This document shows positions 51,371-59,840 of a stretch of DNA of 64,000 nt, one piece after another. The stretch is from Streptomyces sp. YIM 130001 (GTDB taxonomy: Bacteria > Actinomycetota > Actinomycetes > Streptomycetales > Streptomycetaceae): assembly GCF_003574445.1 (NCBI RefSeq), contig NZ_KZ984557.1, positions 56,647-120,646 on the forward strand, written 5' to 3'. The stretch's first letter is position 1. Each line of letters begins with the position of its first letter. A model generated the notes under the pieces. The model had not been told where the DNA came from and did no database searches. It worked only from the letters and a program-made list of their open reading frames with translations. A program made the position numbers and the translations under genes.

Positions 51371-52467
51371 TCCCGCACCCCCGGCATGAGCTTCTCGTAT
51401 TCACTTCGGTAGGACGCCCAGGTCCGGTCCTGCCAGCGCCGCAGGGCGTCCTGGTCGTCGCCCGGCGGCACGTCCTGGTACCCGCTCCGCGCCACACCGT
51501 CGTACCGCTCGGTGAACGCCTTCCGGAGCCCGGAAAAGTCCTCGAACCCCAGCGCGACCAAGGAAAGTGAGGCATCGTCAGCCGTCATCGGCACGATCGA
51601 CTCGGTCAGCAGAGCGGCCCATTCCGCCGCGTCACGCGCCCGTACGAGGGTGGCGAGCAGCAGACATTCGAACTGCGCCGGCGTGTGGACGTAACCGAAG
51701 AACCCGTCGGTGGCGGTGAGCAGGACGCAGGGCTCCTGGAAGAGACCGTCGTGCGCGTTCACCGTGAACTCGCGGTCCGCGCAGACCACATTGGTCATCG
51801 GCGGGTCCTGTCGCAGCTGGGCCAGGGCGTCTTCCTCGTGGGTGTCGTCCCGGCTGAGAGCGTGCAGACCGCTGCCGGGCAGCAGGGCGTACGAGCGGGA
51901 GTCGCCCGCCCACAGCGCGCGCCAGCGCACACCCTCGTCGTCGACGCGGTAGCGGAGCGCGGCGAGGGTGGTGGGCAGGGCACGGCGCATGGAGCCGGAG
52001 ATCCGGGTCCGGGTGCGGGCGGGCGCCGCCTCGAGCATGCGGCGCAGGCTGTACTTCAGGCGGTCGGGGGTGTCCGGTTCGCCGTGCAGGACGACGCGCT
52101 GGAACCAGCACTCGGCCGCGAGACGGGCGATCCGGGCGCCCACCCAGGCGTTGGTGCGGGTCGGGCCGTCCGGCTCGTTCCAGGCGGGGGCCGCGCCCGA
52201 GCCGCCCGAGCCGTCGAAGACCGCGAGCAGGCCGCTCCCGCTGGGGAGATGGTGGGCGGCGAGCGGTTCGGCGTCCTCGCCGTGGCCGGGGCTGCGTTCG
52301 GTCCAGACGGTGAGGGCCTGCAGGTGGGTGTGGTCGGCGGACCACGGGCGTGGGGCGGCCGGTTGAGCTTCCGCGGGCGGGTCGGGCGCGGGGCCCGGCG
52401 GCGCGGGCGGTTCCGTGGAGGGCTCGTCGGTCCGTGGGGGCCGCGGAGGCTGTGGGGGAATTTTCAT
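51367..52467 (-). CDS. PP2C-family protein phosphatase
   Basis: 366 aa. A Pro-rich leader of about 42 residues precedes a PP2C domain with metal-binding E64-D65 (GHGEDAE) and D85-G (AVFDGSGGSG), then WAGDSRSYALL, TATDGFFGY and TADDASLSLVAL. It would remove phosphates added by the adjacent kinase. It overlaps its neighbours on both sides by 4 nt (start with the SPFH gene's stop, stop with the kinase start), so stoichiometric expression of the three is likely. Confidence 0.87.
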   Translation of the reverse strand: MKIPPQPPRPPRTDEPSTEPPAPPGPAPDPPAEAQPAAPRPWSADHTHLQALTVWTERSPGHGEDAEPLAAHHLPSGSGLLAVFDGSGGSGAAPAWNEPDGPTRTNAWVGARIARLAAECWFQRVVLHGEPDTPDRLKYSLRRMLEAAPARTRTRISGSMRRALPTTLAALRYRVDDEGVRWRALWAGDSRSYALLPGSGLHALSRDDTHEEDALAQLRQDPPMTNVVCADREFTVNAHDGLFQEPCVLLTATDGFFGYVHTPAQFECLLLATLVRARDAAEWAALLTESIVPMTADDASLSLVALGFEDFSGLRKAFTERYDGVARSGYQDVPPGDDQDALRRWQDRTWASYRSEYEKLMPGVRE

Positions 52468-53558
52468 GATCCGCTCACCCGTCCTCCGTCGCTCTCGGGG
52501 TTCCCGCGGCCGGCCGGCTTGGTGCCGCGCACTCTGCTGGTACGGGGCTTGGGGGACGGGGGAGTTGCTGCCGGTGGGGGAGTGGGAGGTGCCGGCGGTT
52601 CACCGGTGGGTGGTGCGTACGGCGGGTGGGCCGGGCGCGGCGGAACGGGGGCGCCGTGCGGGGGCCCGGCGGCGGAGGGCTTGTGGGGCGGTGGTTCCGG
52701 GGGCGGGGGCGGCGTACTCGGAGGTGGCGGAGGCGCGAAGCGCGGCGGAGGCGGGGTGGCTTCCCCGCGGCCCACGACCTCGCCCGGCACCACGTGAGAG
52801 GCGTCGTCCGGCGGGGGTACAGGAGAGGGGGCGGATGCGGGGGCGGTGCCCTCCGGCCTCCCGCCGCCCGGCCGCGCCCCGCGCACCCGGCTCCGCCGAG
52901 GTCCGCCGGACGCCGCCCCGGAGGTGGTCCCGCGATCCGCGGCTCCAGGGCCCGAGGCTCCAGGGCCCGACGCCCCGGAACCCGAGGCTCCAGGACCCGA
53001 CGCGCCAGGGTTCGCGGCGCCGGTGAACGGGGTTGCCACGGTGAGGAGTTCGATCCGCGCCCCGTGCAGCCGTACCGCCGAGTCGCCGGCGAAGTCCCGC
53101 AGCGCCGCGTTCAGCGCCTGCTCCGCCTCGCGCGGCTGACTGCCGGTATACGTACGGGAAACGCGCTCGAGGTGTTCCCGCACCGGACCCGCCCAGGCCT
53201 CGCTCATATCGCGGACGCCGTGTGCCACCACCGCCGCGGGGTTGACGATCCGGCAGGTCACGCCGATCTCGCAGCGGAACGCGGAAGGAGTGTCGCGGCC
53301 GGCGAGCAACAGGGCGAGTTGCAGCCGGTGTTCGGTGGTGTCCACCGTGAACACCTCTTGCCTGCTGCCGTATCGGGCTCCCGGTACCTGCTCGCCGGGG
53401 CGCACGGTCAGCGGCGGGCCTTCCTCGGGAACGAGGACGAGCGCCCGCCCGGGCGCCGGCGACCGCAGCAGGTGCTCCGGGTTCGCGGGGGCGTGGGCGG
53501 GGCCGTGCGACAGGAACCGGCGGTCGAGCACCGGGTCGTACGTCGTCGGATGTGCCAC
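52464..53558 (-). CDS. SPFH/band-7-like protein with Pro-rich tail
   Basis: 364 aa. Residues 30-180 resemble an SPFH fold (TVRPGEQVPGARYGSRQEVF, then VTCRIVNPAAVVAHGVRDMS, then EAEQALNAALRDF). A Gly-Ala-Ser repeat (185-206) and a long Pro-rich tail follow. The tail has RRSRVRG (S223) and RTSRVRG (S341), echoing the kinase tail. No membrane segment is seen. It is the first gene of the operon. SPFH proteins often form membrane-associated rings; here it could be a scaffold or kinase substrate. The fold call is by eye. Confidence 0.68.
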   Translation of the reverse strand: MAHPTTYDPVLDRRFLSHGPAHAPANPEHLLRSPAPGRALVLVPEEGPPLTVRPGEQVPGARYGSRQEVFTVDTTEHRLQLALLLAGRDTPSAFRCEIGVTCRIVNPAAVVAHGVRDMSEAWAGPVREHLERVSRTYTGSQPREAEQALNAALRDFAGDSAVRLHGARIELLTVATPFTGAANPGASGPGASGSGASGPGASGPGAADRGTTSGAASGGPRRSRVRGARPGGGRPEGTAPASAPSPVPPPDDASHVVPGEVVGRGEATPPPPRFAPPPPPSTPPPPPEPPPHKPSAAGPPHGAPVPPRPAHPPYAPPTGEPPAPPTPPPAATPPSPKPRTSRVRGTKPAGRGNPESDGGRVSGS

Positions 53559-53908
53559 CGTCCCCCGTCCCCTCCTCGGCGCGCCGGGCGCCGCCGCTCC
53601 CGAGTTCCGCGTGTGCGGATTCCTTGGTACCAGGAGGCGGCCGGGATCCCTCCCCGACGTGAGAGGGGGGAATTCGGCCGGGGAGTTCTGCGGGCCCCCG
53701 GGTGATCAGAGCTTTTCCTGCCCCTCCTCTCGCTGTCAATCTCCTTGAACTGCAAGGACTTTGCCCAACTCGCCTGTTGTCAAAGCCTCTTGACGTTCCA
53801 CATGTGCGGGCGGCAATTGCCTGGGGAGTCGGCGAATGGGAGTGCCCGGCACAAGTATTCGCCTTTCGTTCACAACTCCTCGACGAACGTCCACGCGTCC
53901 GTCGGGCG
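53559..53908. other. intergenic region upstream of the signalling operon
   Basis: 350 bp without a gene, presumably with the operon promoter. On the minus strand there are two TTGACA hexamers (near 53738 and 53783), but no convincing -10 box follows either at 17-18 nt. A palindrome TCCTTG-N5-CAAGGA spans 53742-53758 and could be an operator. Confidence 0.45.
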
Positions 53909-54385
53909 TCACAGTGCCTTGGCGAAGCAGCGGCTCTCGTCGTGGAAGCGGTAGAGGCCGAATTTCCTGCACGGCGTGTAGCCGCTCGTCTCGTAGAGGC
54001 GGATCGCCTCCGGCTGCAGGGTTCCGGTCTCCAGGACCATGCGGGTGCGGCCGGCCGCGCGGGCGTCGTCCTCCAGGGCGGCCAGGATGCGCCGGGCGAG
54101 ACCGAGGCCGCGTGCTTCGGGGGTGACGTACATGCGCTTCAGTTCGGCGTCGCCGTCCCGGTACTCCTCGTCGTCGGCGTCCTGGCGGCGCCAGCCGCCG
54201 GTGGCCAGCGGATGCCCGGCGGGGTCGTAGGCCAGCAGGTACAGGCCGCGCGGCGGTACGAACATGGCCGCGTCGAGCGGGGTGATGTCGCCCCCGTCTC
54301 CGTAGCGCTCGTCGTACTCGAGCTGCACCTGGTCGTTGAGCTTGACCGCGTCGGGGTGATCGAAAGCGGTGGGGCGTATAAACAT
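53909..54385 (-). CDS. GNAT-family N-acetyltransferase
   Basis: About 158 aa. The acetyl-CoA site is clear (LKRMYVTPEARGLGLARRIL) with the later strand LETGTLQPEAIRLYETSGY. The substrate is unknown. ATG 54385 has no ribosome-binding site, but TACGAT ends 7 nt before it, so a leaderless mRNA is likely; an upstream in-frame start at 54409 would bypass that box. Confidence 0.83.
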   Translation of the reverse strand: MFIRPTAFDHPDAVKLNDQVQLEYDERYGDGGDITPLDAAMFVPPRGLYLLAYDPAGHPLATGGWRRQDADDEEYRDGDAELKRMYVTPEARGLGLARRILAALEDDARAAGRTRMVLETGTLQPEAIRLYETSGYTPCRKFGLYRFHDESRCFAKAL

Positions 54386-54519
54386 GTTGAGTATCGTACT
54401 TCTATGCAAAGTCGGGCGGGATTCTTTTCCAGTGTGCCGGTATCGTGCCCGGGTGCTGAATGAGACTCCGGGGCGTGCGCCTGCCGTCCGGAGACGAATG
54501 TGAGGTCGAGGAGAGTGCT

Positions 54520-55311
54520 TTGCTGACGGTGACCTCCGTGAACGTGAACGGGCTGCGTGCCGCCGCCAAGAAGGGCTTCGTCGAGTGGCTGTCCGGCACG
54601 GACGCCGACGTCGTGTGTCTGCAGGAGGTGCGCGCGGAGCCGCATCAGCTGCCGGCCGGTGTGGGCGACCCCGAGGGCTGGCACGTGGTGCATGCGCCGG
54701 CGGCGGCCAAGGGGCGCGCCGGCGTCTCGCTCTATACCCGGCGTGAGCCGGACCGGGTCGCGATCGGATTCGGGTCTCAGGAGTTCGACTCCAGTGGGCG
54801 GTACGTCGAGGTGGATCTGCCCGGCGTCACGGTGGCCAGCCTCTATCTGCCCTCGGGGGAGGTCGGCACACCGCGCCAGGAGGAGAAGGAGCGGTTCATG
54901 GCCGAATTCCTCGTGTACCTGGAGGGGCTGAAGGAGCGGGCCGCGGCGGACGGCCGCGAGGTCCTGGTCTGCGGCGACTGGAACATCGCCCACGAGGAGG
55001 CCGACCTCAAGAACTGGCGCGGCAACCGCAAGAACTCGGGCTTCCTGCCGGAGGAGCGGGAGTGGCTCGGGCAGGTGCTCTCGTCGTACAGCGACGTGGT
55101 GCGCGGACTGCATCCGGACGTCGAGGGGCCGTACTCGTGGTGGTCGTACCGCGGACGGGCCTTCGACAACGACACGGGGTGGCGGATCGACCTCCAGGTC
55201 GCGACTCCTGGGCTCGCGGCGCGGGCGGTGAAGGGGTTCGTCGAACGGGCGGCGAGCCATGCGGAGCGGTGGAGCGACCATGCTCCGGTGACAGTCGCGT
55301 ACGAGGTGTGA
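54520..55311 (+). CDS. xth: exodeoxyribonuclease III (AP endonuclease)
   Basis: 263 aa of the exonuclease/endonuclease/phosphatase fold: VNVNGLRAAAKKGFVEWLSG, then the metal Glu in VCLQEVRAE, GDWNIAHEEADLKNW, DTGWRIDLQVATPGL and the closing WSDHAPV. It repairs abasic sites and 3'-blocked ends. TTG 54520 after GGAGAG is the preferred start; longer versions lack a ribosome-binding site. It is divergent from the GNAT gene. Confidence 0.93.
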   Translation: MLTVTSVNVNGLRAAAKKGFVEWLSGTDADVVCLQEVRAEPHQLPAGVGDPEGWHVVHAPAAAKGRAGVSLYTRREPDRVAIGFGSQEFDSSGRYVEVDLPGVTVASLYLPSGEVGTPRQEEKERFMAEFLVYLEGLKERAAADGREVLVCGDWNIAHEEADLKNWRGNRKNSGFLPEEREWLGQVLSSYSDVVRGLHPDVEGPYSWWSYRGRAFDNDTGWRIDLQVATPGLAARAVKGFVERAASHAERWSDHAPVTVAYEV

Positions 55312-55406
55312 GTTCGCGGTACGCCGTCGGGCCTGGCTCGGTGCTCCTGTTCAGGCCCGTCGGTGCGGCGGCCTCGTTCTCGAGAGCCGGGCAGGCTCCG
55401 TCGTCC

Positions 55407-56096
55407 TCACGCGCCCGGCGGGCTTGATCGCGGCTGGTGGAGGCGGCGGTCCATCGCCATCGAGAGTTCGGCCTCGACGACCGCCTTGGCGAGGGGGCGG
55501 AGGCGGTCCACGTCCACGTCCGGGGTGTGGGCGCGGACCGTGGTGACGAAGAGGTCGGAGAGGTCCTCGGCATGGGTGCGGACGCGGCGGCCCGTCTCGA
55601 GGATCGCGGCGAGCGGGACGCCCTCCTGGATCAGGGCCACGGAGACGTCCAGGAGGCGGCGGCTGATGTGCACGATCTCCTCGCCGTCGGTGGCCAGGTA
55701 GCCGAGTTCCAGGGCCGTGGCGAAGTTCTCCGGGGTGACCTCGCCCTCGAAGCGGTCGGCCAGTTCCTGCGGGGTGAGGCGGACCGGGGTCTCCTCGGTG
55801 GGCTCGCCGAGGCCGAGGAGGTCGCCGATCTCGCGGCCGTTGTCGAAGGCGTCGGTGAGGTCCGCGATCGCGTTGAGCGTGTGGCCGCGTTCGAGCAGGG
55901 CGGTGATGGTGCGCAGCCGGGCCAGGTGGTGCTCGTCGTACCAGGCGATGCGGCCCTCGCGGCGCGGTGGCGGGATGAGCTTCCGCTCCCGGTAGAAGCG
56001 CAGGGTGCGGACCGTGATGCCGGCCTTCTCCGCGAGCTCGGTCATGCGGTACTCGGCGGGGCCGGTGCCGCAGTCGCCTGCGTGTTCGTCTGCCAC
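55407..56096 (-). CDS. MerR-family transcriptional regulator
   Basis: 229 aa. The MerR helix-turn-helix is at about 16-85 (YRMTELAEKAGITVRTLRFY, then RERKLIPPPRREGRIAWYDE). The C-terminal 140 residues are a helical ligand domain without clustered Cys, so it is unlikely to be a metal sensor. It is divergent from the monooxygenase operon across 131 bp, and is the likely regulator of it. Confidence 0.87.
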   Translation of the reverse strand: MADEHAGDCGTGPAEYRMTELAEKAGITVRTLRFYRERKLIPPPRREGRIAWYDEHHLARLRTITALLERGHTLNAIADLTDAFDNGREIGDLLGLGEPTEETPVRLTPQELADRFEGEVTPENFATALELGYLATDGEEIVHISRRLLDVSVALIQEGVPLAAILETGRRVRTHAEDLSDLFVTTVRAHTPDVDVDRLRPLAKAVVEAELSMAMDRRLHQPRSSPPGA

Positions 56097-56113
56097 GTCT
56101 GCACCCTATGTTG

Positions 56114-56197
56114 TACCGCCGGTAACTTTCCTGGCTCCAACCCCTACCCATGAGTACGGGGCTGCCCTACTCTCCCAATCATGCCAGTGGTTACTGG
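56114..56197. promoter_or_regulatory. candidate operators between merR and the monooxygenase operon
   Basis: Two short palindromes: TACCG-C-CGGTA at 56114-56124, and CCAGT-GGTT-ACTGG at 56184-56197. Each includes a GGTAAC/GTTAC-like core next to its arm. One lies near each divergent start codon. Confidence 0.5.
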
Positions 56198-56227
56198 CGG
56201 AGTCGTGAGATTCGGGAGGCGGGCTGC

Positions 56228-57763
56228 ATGGCCGAGCACGAGCGCGAGCGGGAACACGTGAAGGTGGCGGTGATCGGGACCGGCTTCGGCGGCCTCGGAG
56301 CCGCCGTCCGACTCCGCCGCGAAGGCGTCACCGACTTCGTCGTACTGGAGCGCGCGGGTGCCGTCGGCGGCACCTGGCGTGACAACAGCTACCCGGGCTG
56401 CGCCTGCGACGTGCCCTCCCACCTGTACTCCTTCTCCTTCGCGCCCAACCCGGAGTGGCCGCGCACCTTCTCGGGCCAGGAGCACATCGGGAAGTACCTC
56501 GAGCACGTCGCCGACACCTTCGGCATCCGTCCGCACATCCGCTTCAACTCCGAGGTGAAGCAGATGCGTTGGGACAACGAGGCGCTGCACTGGGAGGTCG
56601 ACACCAGCAGCGGCTCGCTCACCGCCGACGTGATCGTGTCCGCGACCGGCCCGCTCTCCGACCCCAAGGTCCCGGACATTCCCGGGCTCGACGGCTTCGA
56701 GGGCAAGGTCTTCCACTCGGCCCGCTGGGACCACGACTACGACCTGCGCGGCAAGCGCGTCGCGATGGTCGGCACCGGGGCCTCGGCCATCCAGATCGTG
56801 CCCGCGATCCAGCCCGAGGTGGAGCGGATGACGCTGTTCCAGCGCACCCCGCCGTGGGTCATGCCGCGCGCCGACCGGCCGATCACCGGCGCCGAGCGCT
56901 GGCTGCACCGGCAGGTGCCGTTCACCACCGCCGCCCGGCGCGGACTGCTCTGGGGCATCAGGGAGCTGCAGGTCCAGGCGTTCACCAAGCGGCCGAACGA
57001 ACTCGGGCTCGTCGAGACTCTCGCCAAGCGGAACATGAAGCGGGCGGTCAAGGACCCTGAGCTGCAGGCCAAGTTGACGCCGTCGTACCGCATCGGCTGC
57101 AAGCGGATCCTGCTGTCCAACACGTACTATCCGGCGCTCGCGCAGCCGAACGTGGACGTCGTCGCCTCGGGGCTCGAGGAGGTGCGCGGCAACACCCTGG
57201 TCGCCTCCGACGGCACCGAGACCGAGGTCGACGCGATCGTCTTCGGCACCGGCTTCCACGTCACGGACATGCCGATCGCCGAACGGGTGGTGGGCGCCGA
57301 GGGCCGCACCCTCGCCGAGACCTGGACGGGCGGGATGAACTCGCTGCGCGGTGCGACGGCCGCGGGCTTCCCCAACTGGATGACGATCATCGGCCCGAAC
57401 ACCGGCCTCGGGAACTCCTCGATGATCCTGATGATCGAGTCCCAGCTGAACTACATGGCCGACTACCTGCGGCAGATCGACGTGCTCGGCGGCCGCGCCG
57501 CGCTCGACGCCCGCCCCGGCGCCGTGCAGGGCTGGAACGACCGCGTCCAGGAGCGGATGAAGCGCACCGTGTGGAACACCGGCGGCTGCACCAGCTGGTA
57601 CCTGGACGAGAACGGCAAGAACACCACCATCTGGCCGGGCACCACCACCGAGTTCCGCGCGGCCACCCGCCGCGTCGACCTCGCCGAGTACGACGTACTA
57701 CGCCCCACGGCCGCCGCGAACCGTGCCGCCGCGACCGCCGAGAAGGTGGAGGCGGACGCATGA
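56228..57763 (+). CDS. flavin-binding monooxygenase, Baeyer-Villiger type I
   Basis: 511 aa. FAD site GTGFGGLGAA (from residue 17), the type I Baeyer-Villiger fingerprint F-x-G-x3-H-S-x2-W-D (FEGKVFHSARWD, about 158-169), and the NADPH site MVGTGASAIQIV. It inserts oxygen into ketones or oxidises related groups. ATG 56228 follows GGGAGG by 8 nt. It overlaps the alpha/beta-hydrolase gene (ATGA), which in turn overlaps an SDR gene. The trio resembles the first genes of the mycobacterial mymA operon. Confidence 0.9.
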   Translation: MAEHEREREHVKVAVIGTGFGGLGAAVRLRREGVTDFVVLERAGAVGGTWRDNSYPGCACDVPSHLYSFSFAPNPEWPRTFSGQEHIGKYLEHVADTFGIRPHIRFNSEVKQMRWDNEALHWEVDTSSGSLTADVIVSATGPLSDPKVPDIPGLDGFEGKVFHSARWDHDYDLRGKRVAMVGTGASAIQIVPAIQPEVERMTLFQRTPPWVMPRADRPITGAERWLHRQVPFTTAARRGLLWGIRELQVQAFTKRPNELGLVETLAKRNMKRAVKDPELQAKLTPSYRIGCKRILLSNTYYPALAQPNVDVVASGLEEVRGNTLVASDGTETEVDAIVFGTGFHVTDMPIAERVVGAEGRTLAETWTGGMNSLRGATAAGFPNWMTIIGPNTGLGNSSMILMIESQLNYMADYLRQIDVLGGRAALDARPGAVQGWNDRVQERMKRTVWNTGGCTSWYLDENGKNTTIWPGTTTEFRAATRRVDLAEYDVLRPTAAANRAAATAEKVEADA

Positions 57764-58830
57764 GCCGGCTGACCCACGTCACCTCGGGGCCGTACGCACC
57801 ACCCCCCGCCGCCCGCGAACTGACCGCGGTGTCGGCCGACGGCGCCCGCCTCTACGTCCAGGTGCACGGGCCCGAGGGCGCGCCCGCCGTCGTGCTCGCG
57901 CACGGCTGGACCTGCTCCACCGCCTTCTGGGCGGCGCAGGTGCGCGACCTCGCCACCGACCACCGCGTGATCGCCTACGACCAGCGGGGTCACGGGCGCA
58001 GCCCGGCCGCGGCCGACGCAGACGGGTACAGCACCCGGGCGCTCGCGGACGACCTGGAGGCGGTGCTCGCCGCGGCGCTCGCGCCCGGTGAGAAGGCGGT
58101 GCTCGTCGGGCACTCGATGGGTGCGATGACGCTCGTCGCGGCGGCCGGGCGGCGCGGGCTCAGGGAGCACGGGGCGGCCGCGCTGTTGTGCAACACGGGC
58201 GCATCCGACCTGGTCGCCGAGGCCACGGTGCTGCCGATGCGGGCCGGCCGGCTGCGTACCCGGCTGACCCGCTCGGTCCTCGGGTCGTCGGCCCCGCTCG
58301 GGCCGGTCACGCCGGTCGGCCGGAGCGTGCTCAAGTACGCGACCATGGGCCGCGCCGCGTCCCGGGAGCAGGCCGAGGCCTGTGCGCGGATCGTGCACTC
58401 CTGCCCGCGCCTGGTGCGCAGGAGCTGGTCGCACATGCTGCGGACGCTCCGGATCGACCGGAACGTACCGGAGTTGACGCTTCCCACCCGTGTCGTCACC
58501 GGTCTCGCGGACCGGCTGACCCCGCCGGTGCACGCGCGCCGGATCGCCGCCGCGCTGCCGGACGGCCGCCTGACCGAGCTGACCGGCGTGGGACACATGT
58601 CGCCGGTGGAGGCGCCGGACGCGGTGAACCTGGCGATACGGGAGCTGACCGGGGCGTATCTGGGAACCGCTTCGGCACCGCAGGCCGAGACGCCCGCACG
58701 TGAGACCCCTGCGAACGAGACCCCCGTGCCTGTGACCCCCGCGAACGAGACCACGGCAGGCGAGCGCGACTCCGTACGCAAGAAGCCCGCACCTACGAAC
58801 TCCGGACAGACGAAGGAGGAGGCCGCATGA
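57760..58830 (+). CDS. alpha/beta-hydrolase
   Basis: 356 aa. Oxyanion region LAHGWTCSTAFW, nucleophile elbow GHSMGA, and late motifs ATGLADRLTPPVHARR-like (acid) and GVGHMSPVEAPD (His). The last 45 residues are an ETPA/NET-type repeat-rich tail of low complexity. It probably hydrolyses the ester made by the preceding monooxygenase. It overlaps both neighbours by 4 nt, so the three form one operon. Confidence 0.88.
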   Translation: MSRLTHVTSGPYAPPPAARELTAVSADGARLYVQVHGPEGAPAVVLAHGWTCSTAFWAAQVRDLATDHRVIAYDQRGHGRSPAAADADGYSTRALADDLEAVLAAALAPGEKAVLVGHSMGAMTLVAAAGRRGLREHGAAALLCNTGASDLVAEATVLPMRAGRLRTRLTRSVLGSSAPLGPVTPVGRSVLKYATMGRAASREQAEACARIVHSCPRLVRRSWSHMLRTLRIDRNVPELTLPTRVVTGLADRLTPPVHARRIAAALPDGRLTELTGVGHMSPVEAPDAVNLAIRELTGAYLGTASAPQAETPARETPANETPVPVTPANETTAGERDSVRKKPAPTNSGQTKEEAA

Positions 58831-59705
58831 GCAGGGTGAGCCTCGAAGGACAGGTAGCCGTCGTCACCGGAGCCGCCCGCGGCGTCGGTGAACTCCTCGC
58901 GCGCAAGCTCTCCGCGCGCGGCGCGAAGGTCGCACTCGTCGGCCTCGAGCCCGACGTGCTCAAGGACGTGGCGTCGCGGCTGCACACCGAGAGCGATCAC
59001 TGGTACGCCGACGTCACCGACCACGCGGCGATGGCGCAGGTCGCCCAGGAGGTCAAGCAGCGCTTCGGCAAGGTCGACATCGTCGTCGCCAACGCCGGTG
59101 TCGCCGGCGGAGGCCCGTTCATCGACTCCGACCCGGAATCCTGGCGGCGGGTCATCGAGGTCAACCTCATCGGCAGTGCGGTGACGGCCCGGGCCTTCCT
59201 GCCGGTCCTGATGGAGAGCCGCGGCTACCTCCTGCAGATCGCCTCGCTCGCCGCGATCACGCCGGCACCGATGATGTCCGCGTACTGCGCCTCCAAGTCG
59301 GGCGTCGAGGCGTTCGCGCACAGCCTGCGCGCGGAGGTCGGCTACAAGGGCGTACGGGTCGGGGTCGGCTACCTGTCGTGGACCGACACCGACATGGTGC
59401 GGGGCGCCGACCAGGACGACGTGATGCGTGAGCTGCGGCAGCGGCTGCCGTGGCCGTCCAACAGGACGTATCCGCTCGGCCCCGCCGTGGACCGGATCGT
59501 GGCCGGCATCGAGCGGCGGTCCTCGCATGTGTACGCGCAGTGGTGGCTGCGCGGGATGCAGTCGATCCGGGGGTATCTGCCGATGGTGATCGGGTCGGTG
59601 GGGCAGCGGGAGATGAAGCGGTTCGAGCCGCGGCTCGGGTCGGTCCCGAAGGGGCTCGTGGGGTCGGGCGGCGCCGCCGACGAGAAGGCACGGTCCGCGT
59701 CGTAG
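58827..59705 (+). CDS. short-chain dehydrogenase/reductase
   Basis: 292 aa. NAD(P) motif TGAARGVG, NANAGVAGGG, catalytic Ser in IASLAAITPA and Y-x3-K in SAYCASKSG. The C-terminus (about 240-292) is an extension beyond the classic SDR core. It would oxidise an alcohol to the ketone used by the monooxygenase, or the reverse. It is the last gene of the operon and ends in a strong terminator. Confidence 0.88.
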   Translation: MSRVSLEGQVAVVTGAARGVGELLARKLSARGAKVALVGLEPDVLKDVASRLHTESDHWYADVTDHAAMAQVAQEVKQRFGKVDIVVANAGVAGGGPFIDSDPESWRRVIEVNLIGSAVTARAFLPVLMESRGYLLQIASLAAITPAPMMSAYCASKSGVEAFAHSLRAEVGYKGVRVGVGYLSWTDTDMVRGADQDDVMRELRQRLPWPSNRTYPLGPAVDRIVAGIERRSSHVYAQWWLRGMQSIRGYLPMVIGSVGQREMKRFEPRLGSVPKGLVGSGGAADEKARSAS

Positions 59706-59735
59706 CGGGACGTGCTCCGAGCCGGAACGCGACGG

Positions 59736-59783
59736 CATCGAGCGCCGGACGGGCTTCTGGGAAAGCCCGTCCGGCGCTCGATG
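59736..59783. terminator. long terminator hairpin after the SDR gene
   Basis: A perfect 21-bp stem: each arm runs CATCGAGCGCCGG then ACGGGCTT or its complement, with a 6-nt loop. The GCGCCGGACGGGCTT core is a hairpin type found after many Streptomyces genes. It faces the csbD gene on the other side. Confidence 0.9.
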
Positions 59784-59840
59784 GCGACACGCGTCAGGGG
59801 CGCGCCCTCGGGCACGCCCCTGACGGGGTACGGGTGAGGG

